Source: Phragmites australis (Eukaryota > Streptophyta > Magnoliopsida > Poales > Poaceae). Taken from it: a stretch of DNA of 64,000 nucleotides. Location: positions 5,315,001 to 5,379,000 of the forward strand of contig NC_084933.1 of the NCBI RefSeq assembly GCF_958298935.1. The letters run 5' to 3'. Under the pieces are notes generated by a model that was not told the DNA's origin, ran no database searches, and saw only the letters and a program-made list of their open reading frames with translations. Positions 10,970-21,337 of this stretch are shown here, in pieces; positions within the stretch are counted from its first letter, which is position 1, and each line of letters begins with the position of its first letter. The translations under genes were made by a program, and so were the position numbers.

Positions 10970-13125
10970 TATTAATCAAAAAACAATGGAGGGAAACATG
11001 CATCAAATTTTGATAGAGTATCAATTATATCTTCCTATAGCTTATCTAGCCTGGTCAGATCGATGGCCTTCTGTGTTGTCACGTTGAAGAATAAGCACAA
11101 CTTTATGAATGTGTTTCGGACCTTTAGTGGTAGAATACCTCTAATTGCAATTGGAAGTCAGTTAATTTCAAATCTTTCATGTTTACTAGACTCTTTATGT
11201 TGGCAGAGTAACCGGATGGAACTTCGATTCCATGCAAACACTTGTACACTACAATTTTCTCTGCCTTGCTCAGACTATAACTAGCGGGAATAAGATATTT
11301 ATCACCTTCTTGCATATCTTTGGAATCTAGATCATGTCTGAGTTTCAAACGTTTCAGGTCATTCCATGCTTGGAGTGTATACTTTGTTTTGGTAGGTATG
11401 TCTAGTAACGTACCAATCAAGTTATCACACACGTTCTTCTCAATGTGCATGACATCGACTGCATGTTGAACCATCAAATCCGACCAATAAGCTAAGTCAT
11501 AAAAAACAGATTTCTTTTTGAACATACGAGCTCTAAGATTAGATTTCAGAACTGGTGTACTCCCGCGCCCCTTTCCAGAGATAATCCTAAGTCTCTTTAC
11601 CATCTCATATACATGTCTCCAAGTGCGATGCTTAGGAGATGATCGAGTCTCAACTTGCCCATCAAAAGCTCTCATGTTGCTATGGTAAGGTGATTCCTGT
11701 GAAGAAATTTACAATGACCTAGGTACACCATTTTTTGGCTGTTCTTTAGCCACAAGCTCTTTGTTTCATCCAAGCAATGAACGCATGCACGTAGATTGTT
11801 ACCAAGGGCTAGCCAATCCTAGATTGTTACAAACAACATTGCGTGTAGCATGAAGTTCTCTCTTTTGTATGCATCCCATACCTACCCACAATCGTTCTAC
11901 AGTATTACAAGATCTTCTATTAATGGTTTTAGGTAGACATCAATATCATTGCCAGGTTACCTCGGCCCTGGTATCAGCACCAGCATCATAATATACTTCC
12001 GCTTCATACACAACCAAGGAAGAAGGCTGTAGATAGATAGAGTAACAGACCAAATGCCATGACTACTACTCATATTGCTGAATGGATTCATCCCATCTAT
12101 ACTCAACCAAAATCTTATATTACTCACATCTTCTGCAAAGGGCTCCTTGTATTTCCTATCGATGTTTCTCCATTGTGTAGAATCAGTGGGGTGTCTCATC
12201 ATTCCATCATCCTTGCACTCCTCGGTGGTCTATCGCATCAGTTTGGCATGCCTTTGGTTCGCAAATAAATGCTCCAAATGAGGGACTATAGGAAAATACC
12301 ACATCACCTTGACGGGAGGCCTTTTCTTTTTTCCTTCACCATCGATATCATCACTGTCACGCTTGTATTGTGCTGCACCACAGCCGAGACACACTTCCAA
12401 GTCTGCATGCTCTCCACGATACAACATGCAAACATTTGGATATGCATGTATTTTCTGCATTTCCAACCCCAATGGCCACACAACCTACTTGGCCTGGTAA
12501 GTGTTTTCTAGCAGCACATTTCCCTTTGGAAGCAATTTCTTCAAGAACAGTAACAACACTGTGAAGCTTGTATCAGACCACCTGTTGCTTGTCTTCAATT
12601 GTAGTGGCAAAAGCACGGCACACAACTTTGTGTGCTCCTTCTCACAGCCTGGGAATAACGGTGTTTAGAGTCCTCTACTATACACTGGAACTTTTGAAAC
12701 TCTCTTTTATTGGTGAAGTTTCCCTCCCCATCGTGCAACATCTACTCTAGAACATCAGCGTTAGTGTCGGCCAACATCTCCTCTTGATCATCATCGACCA
12801 ATGTATCTTCGACAGGGTGCATATTGGTTTATTCATCAGCCGGCATATCGGTGCATAAGGCTTTATCTTGTTTGCCAATGTATAGTCCTTCATGTATGAT
12901 CTCAGCTTCACTGTGCTCGGTCCAACGAGTATAACCTGGCATAAAGCCCCTTGGCATAAAGTAGGAATGTATCTAGTGAGTGGTGAAAAAATGCTTATTT
13001 TTCTCACAATCGATGCATGGACCTCACATTTATTGAGGCTATGTATTTGACTTGTGTGCCACGGCTACTAACAGGAAATACTCAATGCCGTTCTTGTACT
13101 CTGCGCTCATCCATCTTCTGTCCAT
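10970..13125 (-). pseudogene. CACTA transposase TnpD relic of element 2
   Basis: The start is at the ATG at 13125 (MDRRWMSAEYKNGIEYF). Fragments follow in the order expected for TnpD: EMQKIHAYPNVCMLYRGEH and KVMWYFPIVPHLEHL at 12481-12230; MMRHPTDSTQWRNID, FWLSIDGMNPFSNM and LLPWLCMKRKYIMM at 12202-11957; and HAVDVMHIEKNVCDNLIGTL with SYSLSKAEK at 11675-11124. Near 10985 CFPPLFFD matches the start of the DUF4218 block seen in relic 1. Many stops and frameshifts occur, and the DUF4218 and DUF4216 ends are largely gone. It is not functional and is more decayed than relic 1. Confidence 0.88.
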
Positions 13126-14902
13126 CTACAATAATATTATTATTGTAAATCCAAATTCATAACATCTAGAAGATTTTGCAATCACCAACAAATAAATTAC
13201 TTCGCCATCTCCTACCAAGAATTGGCCCAGGTTGGAGGAGCCACCTTTTGTATGCTTTTGCGTCTTCTTCTTATGAGTATTTGTTGGTGCCCTAGGAATT
13301 TTCATTATTACTCAACCCTTACATGCATGACATATATAGAGCTATAATTTATCAAAATTAAATAGCAAATTCATCCTCGGGATCAACCTCGTGACACTCC
13401 ATGACGTCGTTCTCTCAATAGTGATAAAGTGCATCAAAAAGACACTAAAATGAAATGTCATGAGATGTGATCCAAATGACATGAAATTTGGTAGATATGT
13501 AGTGCATGAGGTTATGAATACAGTAGAGGAAGAATCATATGAATTGAAGTTCATTTGTCCACTTAATTAACCAAATTATATGCTTGCTATTTTTAAATCC
13601 AAAATTAAATGAGGTAGTCCAAACAAACTCACATGAGGGAAGTACTCAACATGGCAAAAGGTATTTTTACTCTGTAAGGTATACATAGATAAGACCAAAA
13701 AATTAGTTTTACATTTTATGATTTTTATTAATTTCTATAGAAATTAATCAAGTTTAAAAAGTTTAATCAAGATTAACAGAGAATTAGTGCTAAACAAGCA
13801 TTTCATGCTTGAAATATATTTTTCTTGTATAGAGAATGACAGAAGAAGATTAGCAAAGTGTGATTGACCAATTTTGGATATTTCAAGATTTAATTATGGA
13901 TTAACAAGTTACATCATATTAATGAAATAGAGGTATTTCAGTGAACATTTCATGCATGCATGTAATTTATCATGCAGATCATGATAAAACAAAAGTAAAA
14001 AACTTTGTTTCTTATTTATCTGAGATCTAGATATTTTTCTACAAATTATAGATTATTTTTTTCAATTTATCAATACAAGTAATATTGCTTTCAGAATTTT
14101 CTAGATTTTATGATCGTTGTTAATCGACTTTGACCGATCGCCAGCAGTGACTGGCAATGGAGCTTGGCCAGGGAGGGGTACCAAAATACTCAACAAACTG
14201 TGGCATACTCGTTTGAGGGGTCAACAGCGGCATGTACGGCGGCAAGCACAGCCAGCGATGACCATGGTGGGCGGTAGAGCTAGGCCAACAACGGTGATGC
14301 ACTGCAGAGCAAGAGAGTGGAAGGGAAGGGGCGGCGAGGTTCCCTGGACCATTGTCAAGCTCACCGTGCGTTCGGCTCGGGCAGAGGCAGCTTATAGCCC
14401 GGAGTTCATCGGGGAGGTGGGGGAGCTCGTGGTGGCGACCGGCTGACTTACGCGGAGCACTGGCGATGATGGGCTACAATCGAACTAGCGTGCACAAAAG
14501 ATTAGGTGTGGCACTTTGAAGCCCATCGGGCAATGGAATTGGATGGAGAGGGCTCAAAAGCGGTGGTGCGTCGGTGAGCGCGAGGAAGGTCGCTGGGGCC
14601 AAAAACACGATGGTGTACTCAGGCTCAGGGGAGGCCACTATTTTATACTGTACACATAATTATCAGCTCATACCACCAGCCAGCAATGATGTATTAGTAT
14701 CACTGAAGGCCGGTGGATTTAGCCGGTAGTGATGATGGAGCTGGGCATCACTGCCGGCTCAATGACCCTTATCACTGCCGGTTCATAAGCCACGATTCCA
14801 GATTTTTCACGGCTGATGAACGTGCAGTGATGCCACATCACTGTCAGCCTATTAGTAATTGGTAATGATGGGCCAGCATATAAACATATTTCTATAGTAC
14901 CG
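13126..14902. other. CACTA relic 2 5' region: AT-rich leader, GC-rich block, subterminal repeats
   Basis: 13126-14100 is AT-rich with no gene. 14110-14640 is a GC-richer block with only short accidental frames, in the position of a CACTA 5' leader. 14680-14902 holds the GCCGGTAGTGAT/ATCACTGCCGG subterminal repeats and the eroded right terminus. Confidence 0.6.
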
Positions 14903-16110
14903 ACATATCTATGGTAATCAGAAATTTTTCTAGAACTTATAATACAAGATCCACATCTATATTTACATATATTGATATAAAGTTTTCTAGCATTTCTTTG
15001 GTTCTATCGTTGCATATTTAGTACCTATTGTGGAAGATAGTGTTTTTAAGAAATATTGAAACTATTCCATCAACTCACTATTTCATCTTTTTTTTGACTC
15101 GCTTTTCAAAGTATTTGTTTTACCACACATCTCTATTGTTATTTATTATAAGATCAAATAAAATTTACGATATTGCAAAGTATGTTATGAGAAAAATCTC
15201 CCAATAGTATCTAAACTGACAATGAAATCCAAAGTTTAGAAAAGTTTGCATGTGTATCCGAAGCAAAATGTTTTTATGATAGGAAGGACCGGTTTATGCC
15301 ACAATTTAATGAGGCGTGATTTTTGGGTAGGGTTGTTGTACTCCAATTTTCATTTGAGCCGTATCAATGGATTTTTCTAGAGAATATGATATAACTCGAT
15401 TGCATCTAGCTGAAGTGTGGATAGGTATTTGGATAAACAACTGGTCATGACCTGACATGTATTTACCTATAGTTATCATGGCACTACATATTCTCTAGGA
15501 TACCCCATTCATACAATTTTTTTTATATGTGTTGTCAGGAGATGCCGGCGTATGCGAGGGTGTGAAGACAAAGAGCACTGTACAAAGGGCTATGCATTCA
15601 CGACTATGAGAACTGCGCCTTGGCGGCGAGTGCAGCGGCTGGCACCACGACTGAATGTTTACCAAATCCTGCTAGGCGGTCCGATTTACGTAGGAAGGCA
15701 GCCTCAGCGCTGCTGCTGCATGGATGGTACTTCGAATAAAAGTCCTGCTTGACAAAAGGCTCTTTAATTACGTCCGTTAAAAACAAACACGCATTATTTG
15801 CTTGCAGTAATAAGAAGCTGTAAGGGCTAAGAGATGGACCATGCATGCAAATGTTCATCCGATCATATTAAGCTTTTGTTTTCTGAAAATGTTTTTAACG
15901 TTTTCCCTCTTTGTACTTCTTAAATTGTTCAAAATGACTCGTGTCATTTCTTGCTGTAAGCTCTTGATTCTTGTAACGTCCGGCACAATATATGAACCCT
16001 GTGCCAAATTTTCAATGAGGTCTCTTAAAGTGTCAATTAAATTTTTTTAATGCTATAACTACATAGTTTATGTTTTTCTTTGCAATTCAATGTTAGGGCT
16101 ACAGACTAAA
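14903..16110 (+). pseudogene. Plant defensin copy A: intron, exon 2 relic and 3' flank
   Basis: This segment aligns closely with 20042-21307 around the intact defensin. The intron tail is 14903-15538, ending in gttgtcag. The exon 2 relic is 15539-15675, followed by a long, well-preserved 3' flank with the aataaaagtcctgcttgac block. The coding part is dead. Relative to copy B, one base is missing at the first cysteine, creating TGA, and about 25 bases are deleted in the middle, removing one cysteine and shifting frame. A further cysteine codon reads TGA. Exon 1 and the first part of the intron are absent because CACTA relic 2 sits there. It is described as a broken copy only. Confidence 0.9.
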
Positions 16111-16980
16111 AAATAACCAACAATTCCGGAGTGTTTCATTCTAAGTGGCCAATGGTGTAGTATATTTGTTATAATTTTTTGACTATAAAGTCTTTGTTGA
16201 TAATTTTTTTCAACATCCCTAAACCAAGATGACTAAAGCGATCATGCTAAGTGTTGAATTTATAAAATTCTAAAAAATTATTGTATATGTAACATATGAT
16301 ACATGTTTGACGTGTATATAGTACAATCCATAGGATAAAGAAGGAATTATCTCAAGCACTTGCTTGTCATATCCGTCATTTTTGTGTGATGAAGAGATAT
16401 TCATCATTGTTGCCATTATGAGTTTCCACATAAAAATTATTTTTACGGATATCTAAATAGAGTACATGTAGAATCAGGATACAAGAGTGGTGCATCCTCC
16501 ATTACTATTTGAGTACATATAGGAAGAATGATATGACTCTTCTTGAACCGGCAAATCAAGGCATCGCGTCTAGTGAGAGTCATAATATTTTATTTTCTCT
16601 TTTTAAATATATGGAAATATTTGTTCTCCCTTAATATTATGTTAGTGGTATAACTGTTTACTAAGCATATTTCCTCCTGATTTGATTGTCTCCCACAGTA
16701 TGAATCATATATAGAATACATAACCCATATTATTAAGTATCATTTGGAGATACAATATTGTACATAATGACAAACAATAAAAATTACAACACTTAGTTGT
16801 ACATAGAGTGGCTGGTAAAAATTTATGAGGATTTTGAGGAAACTAATTCATGTCTCCAAACATGTCTTGGGAAGTGTATTCCACCACATGTCATCTTTAT
16901 TTAGGAAGTCGTTCTACTTCTACTGGATCATATTATTGTTATGCTATTGAGGAACATCTTGAGAACAACTTGCTTTCATA
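16111..16980. other. AT-rich spacer, no gene seen
   Basis: AT-rich sequence between the defensin A flank and the Copia Gag relic. It may be further Copia remnant, but nothing could be recognised. Confidence 0.4.
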
Positions 16981-17320
16981 TTGATTTCAGGTTTTATGTG
17001 GAAGTGAGCTTCAAACTTGTCCCTAGAACTTATTTTCCTTTTCTAACAGATTTCTAGTATAAATCAACCAAATGCTTAGAGGAGTGTATTTCTTGATATG
17101 ATGATTCATACAACTACACTATGACAAACTTGCGAGTTGTCATTGTGGTCATGTTTCTTGAACTTGCCTTTACTTTTGTTGGATCTATTGAATTTCTGCT
17201 TATTATTATTGCGCTTCCACTTTCCTTTGGACTTCTTTTGGTGCCTTTTTTTACCACCAAATTTATTCATATTTTGAAGTTCGAATACAGTTTAGGCAAT
17301 GGTGTTGCACCCGTTAGGCT
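16981..17320 (-). pseudogene. Copia-type Gag nucleocapsid relic
   Basis: Read leftward from about 17285, the frame begins NKFGGKKRHQKKSKGKW, then has an Asn/Lys-rich stretch and KKHDHNDNSQVCH. In a shifted frame HHIKKYTPLS and WLIYTRNL follow. A basic Lys/Asn-rich tract followed by a CCHC zinc knuckle and a K-x-HLV-x-LYQ-like tail is typical of plant Copia Gag proteins, which coat the element RNA. Stops and frameshifts are present and no protease, integrase or RT was found beside it. Identification rests on this short pattern. Confidence 0.55.
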
Positions 17321-17374
17321 CTGTGGATGATTCTTCATTAGAAGCTCATTATGTTTTTCTATCTAGAGTAGAAT

Positions 17375-19460
17375 CACTACTACAGAAATGGGGTTCATTG
17401 CCTGCTCTAAAACCACATTCACTGCCGATTTTGGAGCCAATAGTGGGCGATCGGCATTGAAGGGGGTTATCACTGCAGGCTGAAGAATTTAGCCGGCAGT
17501 GTTTTCCCTCTCTTCTCTCTCTCCACCCTCTCTCTCCTATCCGTCCTCCCTCTCTCTCCTCTCTATCTCTCTCTCCCTCTCAATATCTCCTCCCTCTCTC
17601 TCTCCTCTCTCTGTCTCTCTCTCCCTCTCAATTCATGCATACAATGAGACATATATTTAATGTGGATCAATAATAAAGACACATTCATTAATACATAGTA
17701 TTTCATATCCTTCATTAATACATATATACGCTGTCATTTGAACATATATATGCTATCAAACCCCCTGGTAGACTTCCTCTTATCGCATACTCTATACTAG
17801 AAGGTATGGTGTCATCTAAAGGTCTCCCACACATCGACGGCACAATCGGTTCATGGAACTCGTTGTTGGGTTGATAACATGTTCGATGAAGAACCCGACA
17901 ATCTGTTCTTGAATGACATGTATTTTCGTAGAGAGTATCGCACTTGTGCATTGTTTGAAGCACCGCAGTTGAAGAATCGAAAGAATCAGTCCTTGAATAC
18001 GTATAGAAATTGAAAAAAGGTATCGATATGTAATTTCATATCTCAACATCATTAAATATGACAGTGTCGCCATCTCCGCTGAATGTGCCACCGATAGAGA
18101 GAGGCCGCCACCAGTGTCTTGTGACTAGTGTCACCGGATAGGAGGGGTCGCCAGAGGGCTAGTGTCAGCGCCTCCATAACATATCTAGGTTATGACCACT
18201 CGATGTGTTGAGCGCGAGCGCCTCCACTAAAGGGCTGGCCACCGTGCACTGTTGGATGGTTGATGCACCAAAAAAGGTGTGGTTGGACACCACCGAGGCC
18301 TAGTTTTCCTGTGTGTCATTGGGGTGCGCTACTATCGCCACAGGTGGGCCGTCGGCGGATGGAGCATGGTCGATGCCTCTACTAGGCTCTGCCCAAGCAA
18401 CCAGCTTTCTGAGGCAATGAGGTTGTTCACTATTGCCTAAGGACTGAGCGGCTAGGTCTGGAGGGCACCATTGTGGGCCCCCTCTGCTTGAGGGCCAGGC
18501 AGCCAGCACAGTGACGTGACAAGGTGGGCCACCTCTGCCCTAGAGCCAGGCGACCGACATAGGGAGGCGACGAGGTGGGCCACCTCCACTTGATGGTCGG
18601 GCGGCCGGTCGATTGGTGCCGCCATCCGAGTGCCACCGGTGCGCCTTCCGAAGCGCCACACGAAGAAGACGGGCTAGCCCATACAGATTGATTCAGCCAT
18701 CGCCTCGGATAGGGCATGCTTAATGGTGCTGGCCATCGCCATCAATGATGACATGGAGGGAGATCTGGTTGCCGCCAGTCGACTGTGCTATTATGATGGC
18801 ACCTAAAGAGAAACCGCCTGTGCCATAATGGTTGTCACCGCTGACAGGCTTCTGAGCAATCGACCGGTCTCTGCCTGGATGTCTCACCCCAACGGAGGGT
18901 ATGTCATGCGGGTAGGCTGTCCATTGATGAATAGAAGACCGATGAGGATGCCCCATGGGCGATGACGGTGGCAGGCACCGTCTGCCGGTGCTGCTGCTAG
19001 GGCATGGCGACGTTTGTGTCTAGAGGGCGTGTCATGAGCACCAAAGGGTGAACAGGGCCGGTGACGTCTAGCTAGGATGGCGAAGATAATTGCGTTGGCC
19101 GATGTGCGAGCGAAGAGGATGGCGTCGCAGAGGAAGGATAAGATGAAGGGCAGTTTCAAGTGTCAGCGGAAAGGTACGTTCTTCATCCTCCATGCTTGAT
19201 CCGTCGATGGTGTTCTTGCTGAAGTGGTTGGTATATAGCATACTGATAACATTTTTGAGTATGACAGTAGAGAATCGAGAGATTGAAAGTGAAAACGAGC
19301 TTTGTTTCATTGATTCAACGTTTAATTTATACAGGTTGAATGGATGCATGTTCGTTAGGGAGTCATCATTTCCTCAACGGACGGACATAACCACCGATGG
19401 CGGTTATTTGATCATCTCTGGTTCGTAACAATTATGTGGCACCAAATAGATGGTAGTTGA
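17375..19460. mobile_element. CACTA element 4, left terminus and interior (non-coding)
   Basis: The terminus CACTACTACAGAAATGG begins at 17375. It is followed by the same subterminal family as relic 2 (ATCACTGCAGGCTGAAG, TTAGCCGGCAGTG), CT-rich simple repeat at 17510-17635, and the shared acaatgagacatatatttaatgt block. 18060-19150 is GC-rich with many short overlapping frames and no recognisable protein. 19160-19460 is unassigned. The right end is either eroded near 19460 or is the terminus at 21337, which would place the defensin inside the element. Confidence 0.7.
17505..17635 (+). repeat. CT-rich simple repeat
   Basis: Imperfect (CTCT/CCCTCT)n tract directly inside the subterminal repeats of CACTA element 4. 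A similar tract is at 9835-9900 in relic 2, so it belongs to the family. Confidence 0.85.
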
Positions 19461-19479
19461 CTTTCTATTATTGTTCTGA

Positions 19480-19774
19480 TTAAATAGAGAAATTACCTAT
19501 TTAGGCGAGCATAGTAATTTGAAGCCTATATAAACCTATTTTCTGAGGTAGAACAACAGTTTAGCATGGCGCGTTACAGCCGGTAGTTTGCTTCTAAAAC
19601 TAGCCAGTTAAATATAGAGCTGACAAGGTCATGCATGTGGACATACGTAGTGCTGGTACCTTGAACGACGCTGTTGTTTGCGACTATATAAGTAGGGCAT
19701 GAGCACGGTATATATCATCCTCCATTCAGCAACCTAGAGAAGTGTAGAGCTATCAAATAAATTAAGGGAAATCA
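19480..19774 (+). promoter_or_regulatory. Defensin B promoter and 5' UTR
   Basis: A TATA box (gactatataag) lies at 19682-19692, about 85-90 bases upstream of the ATG, which fits a transcription start near 19715-19725. The segment up to 19709 is shared with the relic promoter at 9290-9529, indicating conservation through the duplication. No specific transcription-factor site is claimed. Confidence 0.7.
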
Positions 19775-20860
19775 ATGGAGTCGTCGCGTAAGTTCTTCCC
19801 GACTGTCGTCGTCCTCCTGCTGCTCGTCGTCGTGGCCACTGGTAAGTGTACATGTCCAGTGTGGGCATTGGCGTAGAAAAGAATAGAGGCAGGCTTATGC
19901 CGATATCAACCCTTGCATTCTACCGGGACTATGTGATTTCGATATTTTGTTTTGCTACCTAATATTTTTTCCGGAATGCCGTAAATTCATGGAATTATGT
20001 ACATGGGTGAAATAACACATATTATTTTGTACTTTCTAGGATATTTACAGATATATTAAAATCAGAACTTTTTCAAGAATTTATTATCCAAGGTCTACAA
20101 TTATATTCACATATATGGATTTCTAACTCTTTTGGTTCTAAGGAAGTATATTTAGTAATCAATATGGAAGAGAGTGTTCTTCTTCAATCATTAATATAAT
20201 CTCTTCAATATGCACTGTATCTTAGATTGGTTTAAACTCCACACAAGATTGTAACAAATATCAGAACTACTCCAACTCACTATTACATCTTGTTTTAGGC
20301 ATTGACTCAGTTTTCAAAATATCACTTTTTCCACTAATTCCTCTTGTAATATATTACAAAATCTAATAAAATTAAGATATAAAGAAGTACGTTGTGAGAA
20401 AATCTTCCAAATCCAAATATTTAAACAGATAATGAACTCCAAGTTTAGAAAAATTGCATGGATATCCAAAGCATCATGCTCTTATGAGCGGAGGGACCGG
20501 AGCATGCAACAACAAAGCACGATTTTTGGATGGGTTCTTATACTCCAATTTTTCATTTGAGCCACATCCCATGACTTTTTCTAGAGAATATGATATAACT
20601 TGGTTGCATCTAAACAATTGGTCATATGACGTTGATTATCAGACCTGATATGCATTTACCTATGATTAATACATTTTTTATATGTGTTGTCAGAGGTGAT
20701 ACCGGCGCATGCGAGGGTGTGCGAGACAAAGAGCACCCTGTACAAAGGGCTATGCATGAAGGACCATGAGAACTGCGCCACAATGTGCCGTTCCGAGGGT
20801 TTCCTTGGCGGCGAGTGCAGCGGCTGGCACCGCGACTGCATGTGTACCAAGTCCTGCTAG
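19775..20860 (+). CDS. Plant defensin (gamma-thionin family), two exons, secreted cysteine-rich peptide
   Basis: The CDS joins 19775-19841 and 20694-20860 (77 codons plus TAG). The 852-bp GT-AG intron is in phase 1 near the end of the signal peptide, the usual place in plant defensin genes. Residues 1 to about 29 form a hydrophobic secretion signal (VVVLLLLVVVAT core, AHA end). The mature part of about 48 residues has eight cysteines spaced C-x10-C-x6-C-x3-C-x9-C-x6-C-x-C-x3-C. It has the GGEC gamma-core glycine-cysteine and the CMC pair expected of the cysteine-stabilised alpha-beta fold with four disulfides. Family members are apoplastic, antimicrobial or signalling peptides; the target here is unknown. 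The second loop is six residues where five is usual. The start is the first ATG after the TATA box and heads the signal peptide. A polyadenylation signal lies at 20928. All splice sites and cysteines are intact, unlike copies at 15.5 and 31.6 kb. Confidence 0.93.
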
Positions 20861-21307
20861 ACGGTCGGCGATTTATATTCGAAGGGCAGCCTTCAGCACT
20901 GTTGCCGCATGGATGGTACCTCGATCGAATAAAAGTCCTGCTTGACAAAAGGCGCCTTAATTCCGTCAGTTAAAAACATACACGTACTATTTGTTTCCAG
21001 TAATAAGATGCTGTAAGGGCTACGAGATGGACTATGCATGCAAGTGTTCATCCGATCATATTAAGCTTTTCTTTTCTGAAAATGTTATTAACGTTTTCCC
21101 TCTTTGTATTTCTTAAATTGTTGAAAATGACTCGTGTCATTTCTTGCTGTAAGCTCTTGATTCTTGTAACGTCCGGCACGATATATGAACCCTGTGCCAA
21201 ATTTTCAGTGAGGTCTCTTCAAGTGCCAATTAATGTTTTTAATGCTATAACTATATAGTTCATGTTTTTCTTTGCAATGCAAAGTTAGGAGTACACACGA
21301 AAAAAGT
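20861..21307 (+). other. Defensin B 3' flank, conserved with copy A
   Basis: Nearly continuous alignment with 15676-16112, including gaaaatgactcgtgtcatt and gtaacgtccggcac. It marks the right edge of the duplicated segment; homology ends about 15 bases before the CACTA-like terminus at 21322-21337. Confidence 0.8.
20928..20933 (+). terminator. Candidate polyadenylation signal AATAAA of defensin B
   Basis: AATAAA occurs 68 bases after the defensin stop codon, within a block (aataaaagtcctgcttgac) also preserved in copy A and partly in the 31.6-kb relic. Confidence 0.65.
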
Positions 21308-21321
21308 TAGGAGTCCCCAGC

Positions 21322-21337
21322 GTTTCTGCAGTAGTGA
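21322..21337 (-). repeat. CACTA-type right terminal repeat (short)
   Basis: The complement reads CACTACTGCAGAAACG against CACTACTACAGAAATG at 17375, with one mismatch in the first 14 bases. No subterminal repeats lie beside it. The 3-base flanks (aat on the left at 17372-17374, atc on the right at 21338-21340) do not match. Confidence 0.5.

Larger units (their letters stand above)
9530..14902 (-). mobile_element. CACTA transposon relic 2, inserted in defensin copy A
   Basis: Both ends carry a family-specific subterminal repeat (TCACTGCCGGCTGAAG-like) at 9545-9835 and 14680-14870. The left end aligns with the left end of the element at 17375 (shared ggctctaaaatcac/ctctaaaaccac and ttcactaccag/ttcactgccg). 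The right end finishes as tttctatagtaccg, a decayed form of TTTCTGTAGTAGTG. The flanks are defensin promoter on the left and defensin intron on the right. The termini are eroded and no target duplication is visible. A TnpD relic on the minus strand lies inside. Confidence 0.8.

Noticed and set aside
15552..15752. 66-codon plus-strand frame over defensin copy A
   Set aside because: It is an off-frame reading of the broken exon 2 and its 3' flank. Comparison with copy B shows the true frame is interrupted.
17715..18091. Minus-strand frames in CACTA element 4
   Set aside because: Short, unrecognised and partly overlapping; not enough to call a TnpA or captured gene.
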